Of a stretch of 64,000 bases of DNA, positions 1-9,448 are shown piece by piece. Made by a program: the position numbers and the translations under genes. The stretch comes from Icerya purchasi. Lineage: Eukaryota > Arthropoda > Insecta > Hemiptera > Monophlebidae. The first letter of the stretch is position 1. Every line of letters starts with the position of its first letter. The stretch spans positions 63,184,864-63,248,863 of the forward strand of contig CM077115.1 in the NCBI GenBank assembly GCA_039619475.1. The letters are read 5' to 3'. The notes beneath the pieces were generated by a model. The model was not told the DNA's origin. It searched no databases and saw nothing but the letters and a program-made list of their open reading frames with translations.

Positions 1-620
1 AACACAGAAATGAAAGATAAAATTGGAATTCTGTTGGGAGTAAAAGATAAATTGTGAAAAACAGAGCAGTAAGCAGCTATAATCCGGGAGGAAAAAGAGG
101 GAAGACCTTTAATTAAGAAACGATAGTCTAGATAATATCTGCAGATGAACAAAGGAAGTGATTTTGATTCGAAGATGATGTCAGAAATCGAAGTAGATTT
201 ACATGTACCTAGACAAAGACGAAGACAGGAATTTAGAATACGGTCAAGTTTTAATAGAAAATACTTAGAATAGTTGCCGTGTATATGTATATATATATAT
301 ATATATATAGGAACACTAGTCCAATTTAGAAAAAATGAGGGACTTATACAATAAAGAAAGAATGTAAGGGTCATCACCCCACCTGTAAGATGAGAGTGAT
401 TTTAAAGTCTGGGTACATGTAAATCTACTTCGATTTCTGACATCATCTTCGAATCAAAATCACTTCCTTTGTTCATCTGCAGATATTATCTAGACTATCG
501 TTTCTTAATTAAAGGTCTTCCCTCTTTTTCCTCCCGGATTATAGCTGCTTACTGCTCTGTTTTTCACAATTTATCTTTTACTCCCAACAGAATTCCAATT
601 TTATCTTTCATTTCTGTGTT
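1..620. repeat. Perfect inverted repeat with 202-bp spacer
   Basis: Bases 1-209 are the exact reverse complement of 412-620 (base i pairs with base 621-i), checked along the full arm. A single mismatch at 210/411 precedes a few more matching bases. The spacer 210-411 holds an AT run. The right arm continues at 621 into a LINE RNase H region, so the left arm is the same LINE in opposite orientation. The left arm is cut by the window edge and the palindrome may be longer. Absence of any divergence means a very recent event or an assembly or read foldback artefact. Confidence 0.93.
281..309. repeat. (TA)n microsatellite
   Basis: Alternating T and A run in the spacer of the inverted repeat. Confidence 0.9.
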
Positions 621-1685
621 CGTCTTTCCAATTTTTCTCCATATATTTTCTCCGATGATACATCTCCATACTTTTCTCTTAATTATTTCAGTCTTTTACA
701 TCCTCCTCACATATTTCATTTGTCAAGTTCTGCTAAATTCCTTCCTCACTCTATAGCTAAATCTGAATTTCACATGGTTTTAAGTTCTTTATATCCCAAT
801 CATTCCGTTATTTTTACTGATGGTTCTAAGAGGGCTGATAGGGCTGGTGCCGCCTTTGTTTTTCCTTCTCACAACTACTCGGAATCCTTTAAACTTCCTT
901 CCTGCTGCTCTATATTTACAGCTGAATCTGCCGCCATACTTCATGCAATTCTTTTTATCTCTTCTTCTTCTATCCTATCGGATAAATTTATTTTAATAGC
1001 TGACTCTGAAAGTGTCTTACAGGCGGTTTCTTCTCCCTTACCGTTGCCCTCTTTTGATCCTTTCATTCTTCTTATTCGCAATCTAATTCACGAATTATTC
1101 CTGTTCCGTTCGATCCAAATTGATTTATTGTGGATTCCTAGCCATGCTGGAATTGAGGGTAATGAGGTGGCTGATTCCTTGGCTCGCCCAGGGGCTTCCA
1201 ATGGACATCCTCTTCATACATTTTCCGCTCACAATATTAATCATATTTCCAGACAGTTCCATATTACATTATAGAAAGATATTTATTTTTCTCTTTTCTC
1301 AAATCCGAAATCCATTTATCTTTCCGTTCAGCTCTTACCTTCTTTGACCAGATGGTTCGACATGTTTCCTTCCCTTTGTCGTCCCCTGATCACCGCTATA
1401 TGTCGTCTTCGTTTCGGTCATACCTTTCTGCTTTCGTCACTTTATCGTTTTTCCCTCGTCTCTTCTCCGCGGTGCGCTCTTCACCCAGAGGATTCCTTTT
1501 TTCTATGTGATGTTCTCTCATTTCCTTTCTTGTCAGTTGTTCCTATTCTAGCTTCTTTCATTCATTCAATCTCGCACCAGATTAAAATCTAATATGTTAT
1601 TCTCCTTTTGAACTATTACTTAGATTCCTTGGCTGATTGGGCTGTTATTCTTCGTTAGCGTACCCATAAAAAAAAAAAAAAAAAA
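412..1685 (+). mobile_element. RNase H-bearing LINE, 3' part (family A)
   Basis: The 3' portion of a non-LTR retrotransposon of the RNase H-containing group. It holds an RNase H domain, a decayed C-terminal region, a short 3' UTR and a poly(A) tail at 1668-1685. The C-terminal stretch ending at 1592 resembles the ends seen at 50.3, 55.7 and 58.2 kb, which defines family A in this window. Bases 412-620 are also the right arm of the inverted repeat. Exact clade (I, R1 or relative) cannot be fixed without the RT domain. Confidence 0.8.
720..1592 (+). pseudogene. LINE RNase H and C-terminal domain, broken
   Basis: Frame 720-1274 encodes an RNase HI-type domain with the expected acidic residues: FTDGSK, the E of TAESAA, the D of ADSES, and the late D of GNEVADSLA after WIPSHAGIEG. 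RNase H in such LINEs degrades the RNA strand during cDNA synthesis. After a frame break the C-terminal domain is read at 1344-1592, with a RLRFGHT-type motif and a degenerate cysteine region (CALHPEDSFFLCD), ending in QIKI. The RT and endonuclease are absent upstream, so this is a non-autonomous remnant. The ATG at 720 is internal to the original polyprotein and is not a real start. Confidence 0.8.
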
Positions 1686-2424
1686 TTAATCCTTTTAAGA
1701 TAACAAATATACAGGCGACTGATATGCTCCTGAAAGTACAAGCAAACGTTAATGAGCAAAGCAACAGAAGCACTACACCAGAGAGACAGAATAATGACTT
1801 GAGGCTAGATTCATGAAGGAAGGATTATATGAATGAAAAACAAAAACCATAGCCGCGAATTTAAGAGGAGAGACAAAAAGATGGATATTGGGAAAAGCAT
1901 TTTCTATAGTGGCTAATGACCTATTTAGTTCTAAAACTACATATGTTAAGTTGTGAGAAGAAATATCATCAGTATAGAATAAAGACGATGAATTTAATGG
2001 AAGAGAGGCAATTTAAAATATATAAATGTAGAAGAGAGTGAGACTAAGACAGGAACCCTGAGAAAGACCACGAAAAACTTTTCTTAAAGTTAGTTGTGTT
2101 AATTTTTTATTTTAAGCGAAAGCATTGCTTCACATTTAAGCACATGACTGTAGATTGTTTCCCACTTCCTTGTTCACAAATTTCCCTTTTCATCCCGCAG
2201 TGTTGTGGTCATCACATACCTAAAACTATGTCCAGAGACTTTTATAATTCGCATACGTATTGTTTTGTCTGAAAATCTTTGATATCTATTTCTATGCCAG
2301 TTATTGTCCATAAATTGATTCTCTTTTTCTATAAATTTACACACTTCTTTCTGCTTTTCTTATTCATTTTCACAATTCCTTTTCCTTTGATTTTTATTCT
2401 AAATTACCTAAATTCAATATTTCA
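1686..2424. other. No gene; possible very decayed retroelement sequence
   Basis: Interrupted plus-strand translation around 1830-1960 has a loose Gag-like flavour (a GETKRW stretch), but stops and the lack of any conserved motif prevent a call. Confidence 0.4.
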
Positions 2425-2427
2425 TAG

Positions 2428-2530
2428 GGGAACTGCCGAAGCGTAAGGACCAATAAAGGAGGTTTAGAAAGTTTATTGCAGCTGTATATAACATTAGCCT
2501 TTTATTACATTCAGAAATTTGACCAAAGAA
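2428..2530 (+). pseudogene. LINE endonuclease N-terminal fragment
   Basis: A stop-free stretch reads GNCRSVRTNKGGLESLLQLY, which fits the start of AP-endonuclease domains of RNase H-type LINEs (usually a WNCRS-type opening). One base out of frame, SEIWTKE-like residues follow, which is where such domains continue. The fragment is about 35 codons, preceded by a stop and followed by frame decay. It could be the 5' end of a dead family member. The call rests on a short motif. Confidence 0.5.
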
Positions 2531-5500
2531 CTTCTGATATTTTAAAATCAAGGAATACCAATTTTTTTATCTTAATTAGAAATTTCATCTTTTTTTTTCT
2601 GTCGAGATCTGTTTTTTTATAACTTCCAATTCTCTCAGTTTTAATTTGGCCCCTATCTCCATTCGTAATACATTTTCTCATACGATTAACTTAATTTCTA
2701 TCTATGCTCTGTTAACTTTGATCGTAATGACATTTCCTTTTCAAACTTCTTCACTTCTATCTTTGCTCCGTTTATTGTTTCCGAGAAGTATTTAAACACT
2801 TTGCTTTTAAAAATAAAATAGAAATTAAGAAACATGTCGTTGTTCTAACGTACTATTTGAAATAGAATGAAAGTTCTATTCTTAATTAATGAAAAAAATG
2901 TATTCCGTAAGATTCTTAAAAAATTACCTATATTTTACTATCAACAAAAATTTATTTTATTTTTTTTTTTTTGCTTATTATCAAACCTTCATAGATCTAG
3001 TATATATGTATACGCATACACACATACACACATACACACATACATATATATGTACATATATGTTTAAGTTAAACCGAATGCACTTAAAACTAGTTTTAAT
3101 TAAAGACTTATGTTGAAATTAGTTTTAACTGATGAAAATGGAAATTTACTAATTTTAGTTGAATTATAGAGTTCAATCTTATGTACATATATCTATATGT
3201 ATATGTAACATTCCTTATGCATGTATGTGTTATATGCATCAGCTATATAAAGTACTTTGACGGCTACTTGGATAAAGAACTTTTATCATATATTAGAAAA
3301 ACTAAGAAGCTGTCTGAACCGTTATAGAGATCATTACGTAACCAATCAGAGTTATCGTTAAAGCAAAGCACCGTTGTTTGAGTCAGAAGAATGCTTATTT
3401 GAAGTTGTAAATCGCCAGTATGTAACAATTTCCTGAAGCCTTGAATGGAACACAAATATATCTGTCATTTATTTTGGAAACCGAATTAAACTAAATTTTT
3501 AACTGTGTTTGATAGCAATAAAATACATCAGGAGGGGGAAAACAAAAAAATTTAAAAGGAGTATTGATGAAACTCGAGAGAGGCGAATTTTGGAAAATGT
3601 AGAACGTGGAGCTTAAAATTAGAAAACTAATTGCTGAGCGAAAAGAACACCGCAATTACGTTCAGAGGATTTCGGCTCATGTATGCATTCGCGGTACGAA
3701 ACGGTTGATGCGTTAACAAGATCTATACTCAGAATAGTGAAGACTATAAAATTAAATTTAATAAGTGGAATACGGACTTCCAAAACCTTAGCCAACAGAA
3801 AGGAAAATCATATTACTTACTAGCAATAACTATCTGTCACAGTTTGTAGGGAAAGAAATGACTAGATGTTTCATAGCAGCAATGCGCAGATGAAGAATTC
3901 GTTACCATCGCACGCCTCCCCACTTAGCTAGAATGCGTATAGTAAAACACGAATCGTGTCGAAATGCGACGGCTACAAAAGAAAAAGAGAAATTTTGATT
4001 AATATCTTATCTAAAATGGGTACTCCTCTGTTAATCTCGCAAGTAGTTATAAATCCACGTTCCGTTAAAGTTAAATACCCTTATATAATAATTTAAGATT
4101 TTGCAAAGTGGAGTTATGGTTAAAGAGAAGAGTTACATGATTTGTTAAATGATAAACGGGTAAGATGGCCACTAAAGCTGGGGCCAAAAAGAACAAACTG
4201 GTTGCGGAAAATGGTATAAACTTTGATTAATACGTTTTCCGTTCAAGTTGATAGAATTCTAATCTGTTTAATATTTTTTCTGTTTGTTTATAATTATTAG
4301 TTTTGCTTTAAAAGGAGGTGGAGAAATTACTCCCTATCGTGCGGCAAAATAAAAACTTTTAATTCAACTCCGATTTAATTTTTTTCCCCCCTGGTAGCAC
4401 CATTTTTAACTGCAATGATCATTACAGCACCTTGGCTAGGGTGAAAAAGCTACTTTATAATTACCCGTGTAAGCTGTTGGTTCTAAAAAAACGAGTAGTA
4501 GCATTTGTGTGCGTGTTGGGTCATTTGGCAGGGTAGTTGAAAGTGGAACACGGGTGAAAGCGGAGCGGGCGAACGGTGCACATTCGTTTTTAGTGTCCTA
4601 GAATTAAATTATTTGGCTATATTATCTAAGTTTATTGGTAATATTTAATCGTTGGTAGACTAATCTGCTTATTAAACTTAATGCCCAATTTTCGTTTTAT
4701 TGCTGAGTATCATTTTAATCATGCAGGCTCAAAAATTTCCAGTAGTTGTCGAGTGGTTTTCAATTGAAGAAAATAATTTTAATGAAATAAATATTTGCTT
4801 TCAGCAAATTAAAATTGCACACTACGGCGCAGGTAAGCATCTTCAGAGAAAGTTTAGGAATGATCCCTACTTGTCTTTTTTTTTCTTTTCACTTACATGA
4901 ATCGCGAGATTTTTGTTGACCGTTTAAAATGTTGCTATTTCAATAAACATTAAAGACTTTCATTACATAATAACAAGAACGTCAGCTAACACCTTTTAAG
5001 TAGTTTCATCTGAAAAATTCTGAAAACAAACTGGTTTCCACATGTTGAGAATTTCGGTTCTATGTAAGGTACTGTGTGAACCAGTGATATCTGCTAATGA
5101 GCTTCTACGATGAATGAAGAGACATGTAGTCTGTTTAGTAAATTGTTAATTGGAAAGGGACATATGAAAGAGAGATTTATGCGATTCGATATTTTAGAGT
5201 AAGGTCGAATTAGGATAAAAGAAAGAAAAATTTTTGGAACATGTCGCCGACTGGCAAACAAAATGAAATCTCTACTGTAATGGCAGACAGATGGTGTCTT
5301 TGTTGAAAGATGGCCGACTAGTTCCTAATCTGACATCTGGGACTTGCCACTCTCATTTTCAAATGGTGCTTGCAGCATTTGCAGTTTTTAAACATTGCTC
5401 GATTGCTAAATGTTTTATTTTTCGTATTGCCTAACGGTTGAAGTATGCAATTAGATATAATGACTTTAACTACACAAAGTGTAAGTATTATGAACTAATT

Positions 5501-6039
5501 TGGAAGAAATTTTGTAAATTAAAAAAAGGAAAAAAAAAGAAGGAAGCAACACACATTGCCGCCAAAAAGCTATAAACGGAAGGATATACATTAAAAACTA
5601 CACACAGATATAATAAGTATTATTTGATAAGATGGAAATATCTACGAAACGAAAACCATCCGTTTCTTTCTTGTAGAAGTACACTGTGACATAATATGTC
5701 TTTCGAAGTAGGTTTGTTTCGTTTCAGTAAAAGCATCAACTGAAACTGAAAAGCGATCTCAGTGCTGATGTCATAACGATCCGCAGTCATATGACATACA
5801 CACATGAAAAATTGTTCGTTATATGTATATTATTTGCTGTTTTTCTTATTTAATTATCCAATAGTTCTGGAATTTATTAAAGAAAATTTACAATTTTATA
5901 AATTATTTAATTCAATTTTTATAATAAAAATTTACGTGCAGCTACTAAGTATAACGTTACCCTGCTTCCAACTGTCTTTATGTGATGCTATTTTATACTT
6001 TATATTTTATTCGGTGTCACGAAATGCGTTTATTCGGTG
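2531..6039. other. No supported gene; low-complexity AT-rich DNA
   Basis: Short open frames here are low-complexity (for example the T-rich stretch near 2950 and the CA/TA run near 3010). A stretch at about 4785-4833 is bounded by tttcag and gtaagc, as an exon might be, but it is too short and unconserved to call. Confidence 0.5.
3000..3062. repeat. (TA/CA)n microsatellite
   Basis: Interrupted run of TA and CACA units. Confidence 0.85.
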
Positions 6040-6705
6040 ATTTCGTGTGATTTTCAACTGCGATAATGATGAATGCGGACGGCGAACTCATATCAACGGG
6101 CGCAAAATTTCTCGAACTCACCCAACAAACGCAGCCCGCAGGAAAGGGTTCAATATACGGATACAATCTTACTGCGTAGAACAGCCGAGAAAATCTGCCG
6201 AACATTTTCATCAATTATTGATAAATAGAACTGTGTGCCGGAAGTGCACGTCGCGTTTGTGCTTAGTGAGTACTACTTTTGGCGCTATTTGTTGCATTTG
6301 TTAACACGATAATAATCGTAACAGTTAGTTGCAGAAAAGTAAACTTAATGGGAAAGTGAAAATGTTTCCGGTAGTTGTAAAACAGCCGAACGCGGCAAAC
6401 GTAACAAATTTTCAGCGAAGGTACACTTATTCGGTTTTTGTGCTTATTCTGTTTGTTTAAAAATTCGCGCGAACCAGCGTGCGGTTTTAAATTTCTGTCG
6501 CTCACGCACTTCTGGCTTTGGCAATTCAAGCGACACTATGGGATCAGTTACTTCTTTCACCTTGCATTGTCAACCATCCGCTTCCGAGGCGTGTATCATC
6601 GTTATTAAACTAAACAAATGTCACAATATCGTTCTTGTCGTTCATATCTGTAATCAGTGTGTGTTAAGTGTGTGAAGGAAGCAGTTTTTGTTCGTGTTCC
6701 GTTGG
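6040..6705 (+). promoter_or_regulatory. Candidate CpG-rich promoter / first non-coding exon
   Basis: This stretch stands out from its flanks by higher GC and frequent CpG. Near 6650 there is an arthropod Inr-like TCAGTGTG, followed by a GT-rich leader without long open frame, and a consensus splice donor (ttg|gtaagtaatt) at about 6701. This arrangement is typical of an insect 5' UTR exon. No downstream coding exon was found, and overlapping small open frames on both strands show no recognisable domain. A decayed repeat leader is the main alternative. Confidence 0.25.
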
Positions 6706-7194
6706 TAAGTAATTACTTTTTCTTGTGAAAGTCACCACGCCTCCTCAGAAGCGTATTGTTGGCATGCGCTGTAAATGTTAACTAGCCTATGAATAAGCGT
6801 CTTGTTGATATTGTAGGTTAATTTTTGCCACGTAGAACGAATAAAACAGTTCCGTTTTTGTCGACGTTACACGATGACAATGCGATCAACGCTTCAAATG
6901 TGGAAAGCCGGAGATCATATTAAACTATACTGCGACCAAAGGAGTTAGAAGGTGGCCATTAGCTTTTATGTATAATATGCTGAATATAATTATTGTCAAT
7001 AGTTATTTCGTACATTTACATAATTTTTTCAAGGAGAATTCTACTTAAAGCTGATAAACAGATTTGACTTTAGACTTAACCTTGTTAACCAAATTCTTAA
7101 CCCATGATGTTTACAAAAACAGTTAAAATTACAAGTACCAAACGAATTGAAAGTAATCATTCTAAAATGTTTAAAAATTCCGGAAATAGAAGGG
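6706..7194. other. No gene seen
   Basis: AT-rich sequence without open frames or recognised repeats. The unresolved left boundary of element 2 lies at its right edge. Confidence 0.5.
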
Positions 7195-7439
7195 CATACG
7201 ATAAAAGTCTAAGAATAAATGTATAAAAGACTAAAGCAATGGTACTGTGGAAAAAAAGAGACAGCTCTGATTTGTAGTGTCCAAATATAATAATGCACTC
7301 AAATGAATGTGTACATTCAATGGGGGATAGACGCGAATGCGAAATGAAAAACTGTCAAAAGTTAGACATAGTAACGCAGTATAAACATTTTTGGACAGTA
7401 ATGATGGATCAACACTTAAGATGGGACATACATATGGAC
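7195..7439 (+). pseudogene. Element 2 LINE, RT C-terminal part (left half)
   Basis: Translation in and near the frame of 7437-7439 gives decayed RT palm/thumb features: LRINV then KTKAMVLW (the usual KTK-M motif), and YKHFWTVMMDQHLRWDIHMD, matching the YLG-x-DxxLxWxxHI motif of LINE RTs. There are in-frame stops. Reading breaks after 7439 and resumes with YIAKKIRAVLPTLY at 12740, exactly the residues expected next in such RTs. Element 1 therefore inserted here. The left boundary is uncertain. Confidence 0.75.
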
Positions 7440-7732
7440 TAAAAGAGTGTTCGTCTTCGAGACCGTCGTTCAGTCGCGTTCATACTTCTTATTTTACGCG
7501 GGTTTCATTCTAAACATGTGTTAATCGGTCCCACTCTGTTTATATTACTCGTATTTTATTGCTTCGTGAGGCAAAACACGATCGCCGAAATCGTCGGTTA
7601 CATCTGTTAAATATATTTGACACTTCGCTCGATGGTGAGTTGTTATTAGTTTATTTCATTTTTTTTTTTTTTTTTTTTTTTTAACTATTATCCCCGTCAT
7701 CATTATTATTAAATAATTCTTGACTATTCACA

Positions 7733-8560
7733 ATGCCGAAATCGAAAAGATTACAAAACACAGCGAAAGAGTACAAAAGGCAGCACAGTGATTGCAGCAC
7801 GTCAAGTACTGAACCAACTGCCAAAAAAGCTACAAAAATAACGGAGTACCACTCGAAAGATGACGAACGGAACGAAGAGATCGAACAGTGTTCTGTTCAA
7901 GAGCTTAGGAGAGAGTTCACGGAAATTAAAAAATGCTTCGAATTCATTTCGGAAAAGTACGACGACCTCGTGCAAATTCACGGCTCTCTCGTAAATGAAG
8001 TGAAGGCGTTGAGGGAGCAAGTTAATGTCTTAACTGCTGAAACAAAAAAAAAAGATAGTGAAATCGCCGAACTGAAAACGACAGTAAATGAATTAGCCCA
8101 ATATAGTAGGAGAGAGAATATTGAGCTACATGGAGTCTCCGAAAGACCAGGAGAAAATGTAGAGGAAATTGTCATTAAGGTGGCACAAAAATTAAACATT
8201 GAGGTAAAAAAAGAGGACATTCTGGCTTGTCACAGGGTGCCCAGCAAGAACTTAAAATTACCGAAGCCGATTATTGCTAAACCCGGTAGACGGATAGCCG
8301 ACCTGTTCCTCGAGCATAAAAAGAGCGTCAAAATATTCGATAAAGAAATATCGGGTAATGAAGAAAGTGCTTTGCAGATATATATTAACGAAAATCTCAC
8401 TAGATACTATAAACATTTATTATGGCAGACGAAAGAAAAGGCCAGAGCGCTTAATTATAGATTTGTTTGGACGAAACGAGGAAAGATTTTTGCAAGGAAA
8501 AATCAAGAGGATCGTATACTACGTATTCGGAACGAAGAAGATGTGAACAAATTATTGTAA
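7733..8560 (+). CDS. Element 1 ORF1 protein (coiled coil + L1-ORF1p-like domain)
   Basis: 275 residues, intact. It has a basic, polar N-terminus (1-45) and a predicted coiled coil at roughly 55-125 (runs of E, K and L with heptad spacing). A central domain opens with LAQYSRRENIELHGVSE and continues with IACHRVP-like and KPIIAKPG residues, the layout of L1 ORF1p-type RNA-binding (RRM-like) chaperones found in many LINE clades. No CCHC zinc knuckle is present. Such proteins coat LINE RNA in cytoplasmic particles. The ATG follows the T tract and 5' UTR and is the first in frame. The intact frame suggests a fairly young insertion. Confidence 0.85.
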   Translation: MPKSKRLQNTAKEYKRQHSDCSTSSTEPTAKKATKITEYHSKDDERNEEIEQCSVQELRREFTEIKKCFEFISEKYDDLVQIHGSLVNEVKALREQVNVLTAETKKKDSEIAELKTTVNELAQYSRRENIELHGVSERPGENVEEIVIKVAQKLNIEVKKEDILACHRVPSKNLKLPKPIIAKPGRRIADLFLEHKKSVKIFDKEISGNEESALQIYINENLTRYYKHLLWQTKEKARALNYRFVWTKRGKIFARKNQEDRILRIRNEEDVNKLL

Positions 8561-9448
8561 TTGTAGTTTCTCGTGTCGATTTTCGTTTATTTAAGTCGCC
8601 AGAATGAATTAATTACTAATTGTTCGTATGTGTGTAGCTTTGTATAAATGTGTGTTCGGGTACGTGAGTTACGCAAGTGGTAGGGCAATGAGAGGAACCA
8701 TGATAAAGTTTATAGCATGGTTGGAAGCGTATGTACCAGTGTTAAATAAATCAGAGTTCACTAAGAGAACGCTGTGGACAAGGGTTTATTTGTCGGGTTG
8801 TATGTTTAAGCAGCAGGTTCAGTATAGAGATACGAGAAAAGGTAAGAGGGGAGGAGATATTGAAGCAGCATTACATGATAAGAAGGAAGTGATGTTGCAT
8901 TGCAAGATATCAGTCATGTCGTGCATATGTAGGTTGATAGATCAAGTATATGAGAGTAGGCAGTACGGTACGAAGGGGTATGTGAGGTTGGCGCATGGCG
9001 ATGCTATTATGTGCCGCAATACCGTCTGCATAGACTTTTTTTATGTGCGTCAAAGGCAGATAATGTGCGAGGTGTGTGCGAAATTCGTGTGTGACGATAT
9101 ATATATATATTTATTATTATTTTTTATGTTTTATTCCGTTCCATACTGTTTAGTTTTAGGTTTTGGCGCTCGAAGGTGTTATGTTATGAATGTGGGCATA
9201 TGGGTAGATGCGTAGGCGTGTGTGTATACTTGAATATATGTCTATTATGTACTTACCTTAGATGTATGGGAATTTATCAAGTATATGTATATAATTATAA
9301 TCAAATTATTAGTTTGATAAGTGCGATGCGAATGGAAGGCATAATTGTGAATTTAATCCACTTAATAAATCCAGGCTTGGTAGTTTTACATCTATTCTTG
9401 TTCGAAAAGTTGAACTTAAGTTAAATAGAAATATGATTATGCAACCAA
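8561..9448 (+). other. Long inter-ORF region with an unassigned 195-codon frame
   Basis: 888 bp separate ORF1 from ORF2, unusually long for a two-ORF LINE. It contains an open frame at 8628-9215 with cysteine- and tyrosine-rich composition and no domain I recognise, and a second small frame at 9176-9424. The strand is G/T-rich. It may be non-coding, with a role in ORF2 translation, or encode a lineage-specific protein. Composition alone could explain the open frame. Confidence 0.5.

Noticed and set aside
1690..2100. Gag-like protein remnant
   Set aside because: Translation shows only a loose resemblance with several stops; no zinc knuckle or conserved Gag block.
4785..4833. Possible small exon bounded by tttcag and gtaagc
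   Set aside because: The signals are short and expected by chance in AT-rich DNA; the enclosed 30-odd bases have no recognisable coding content.
8628..9215. Host or accessory gene between ORF1 and ORF2 of element 1
   Set aside because: Kept only as a finding: no domain, no similarity I recognise, and the position within the LINE argues against a host gene.
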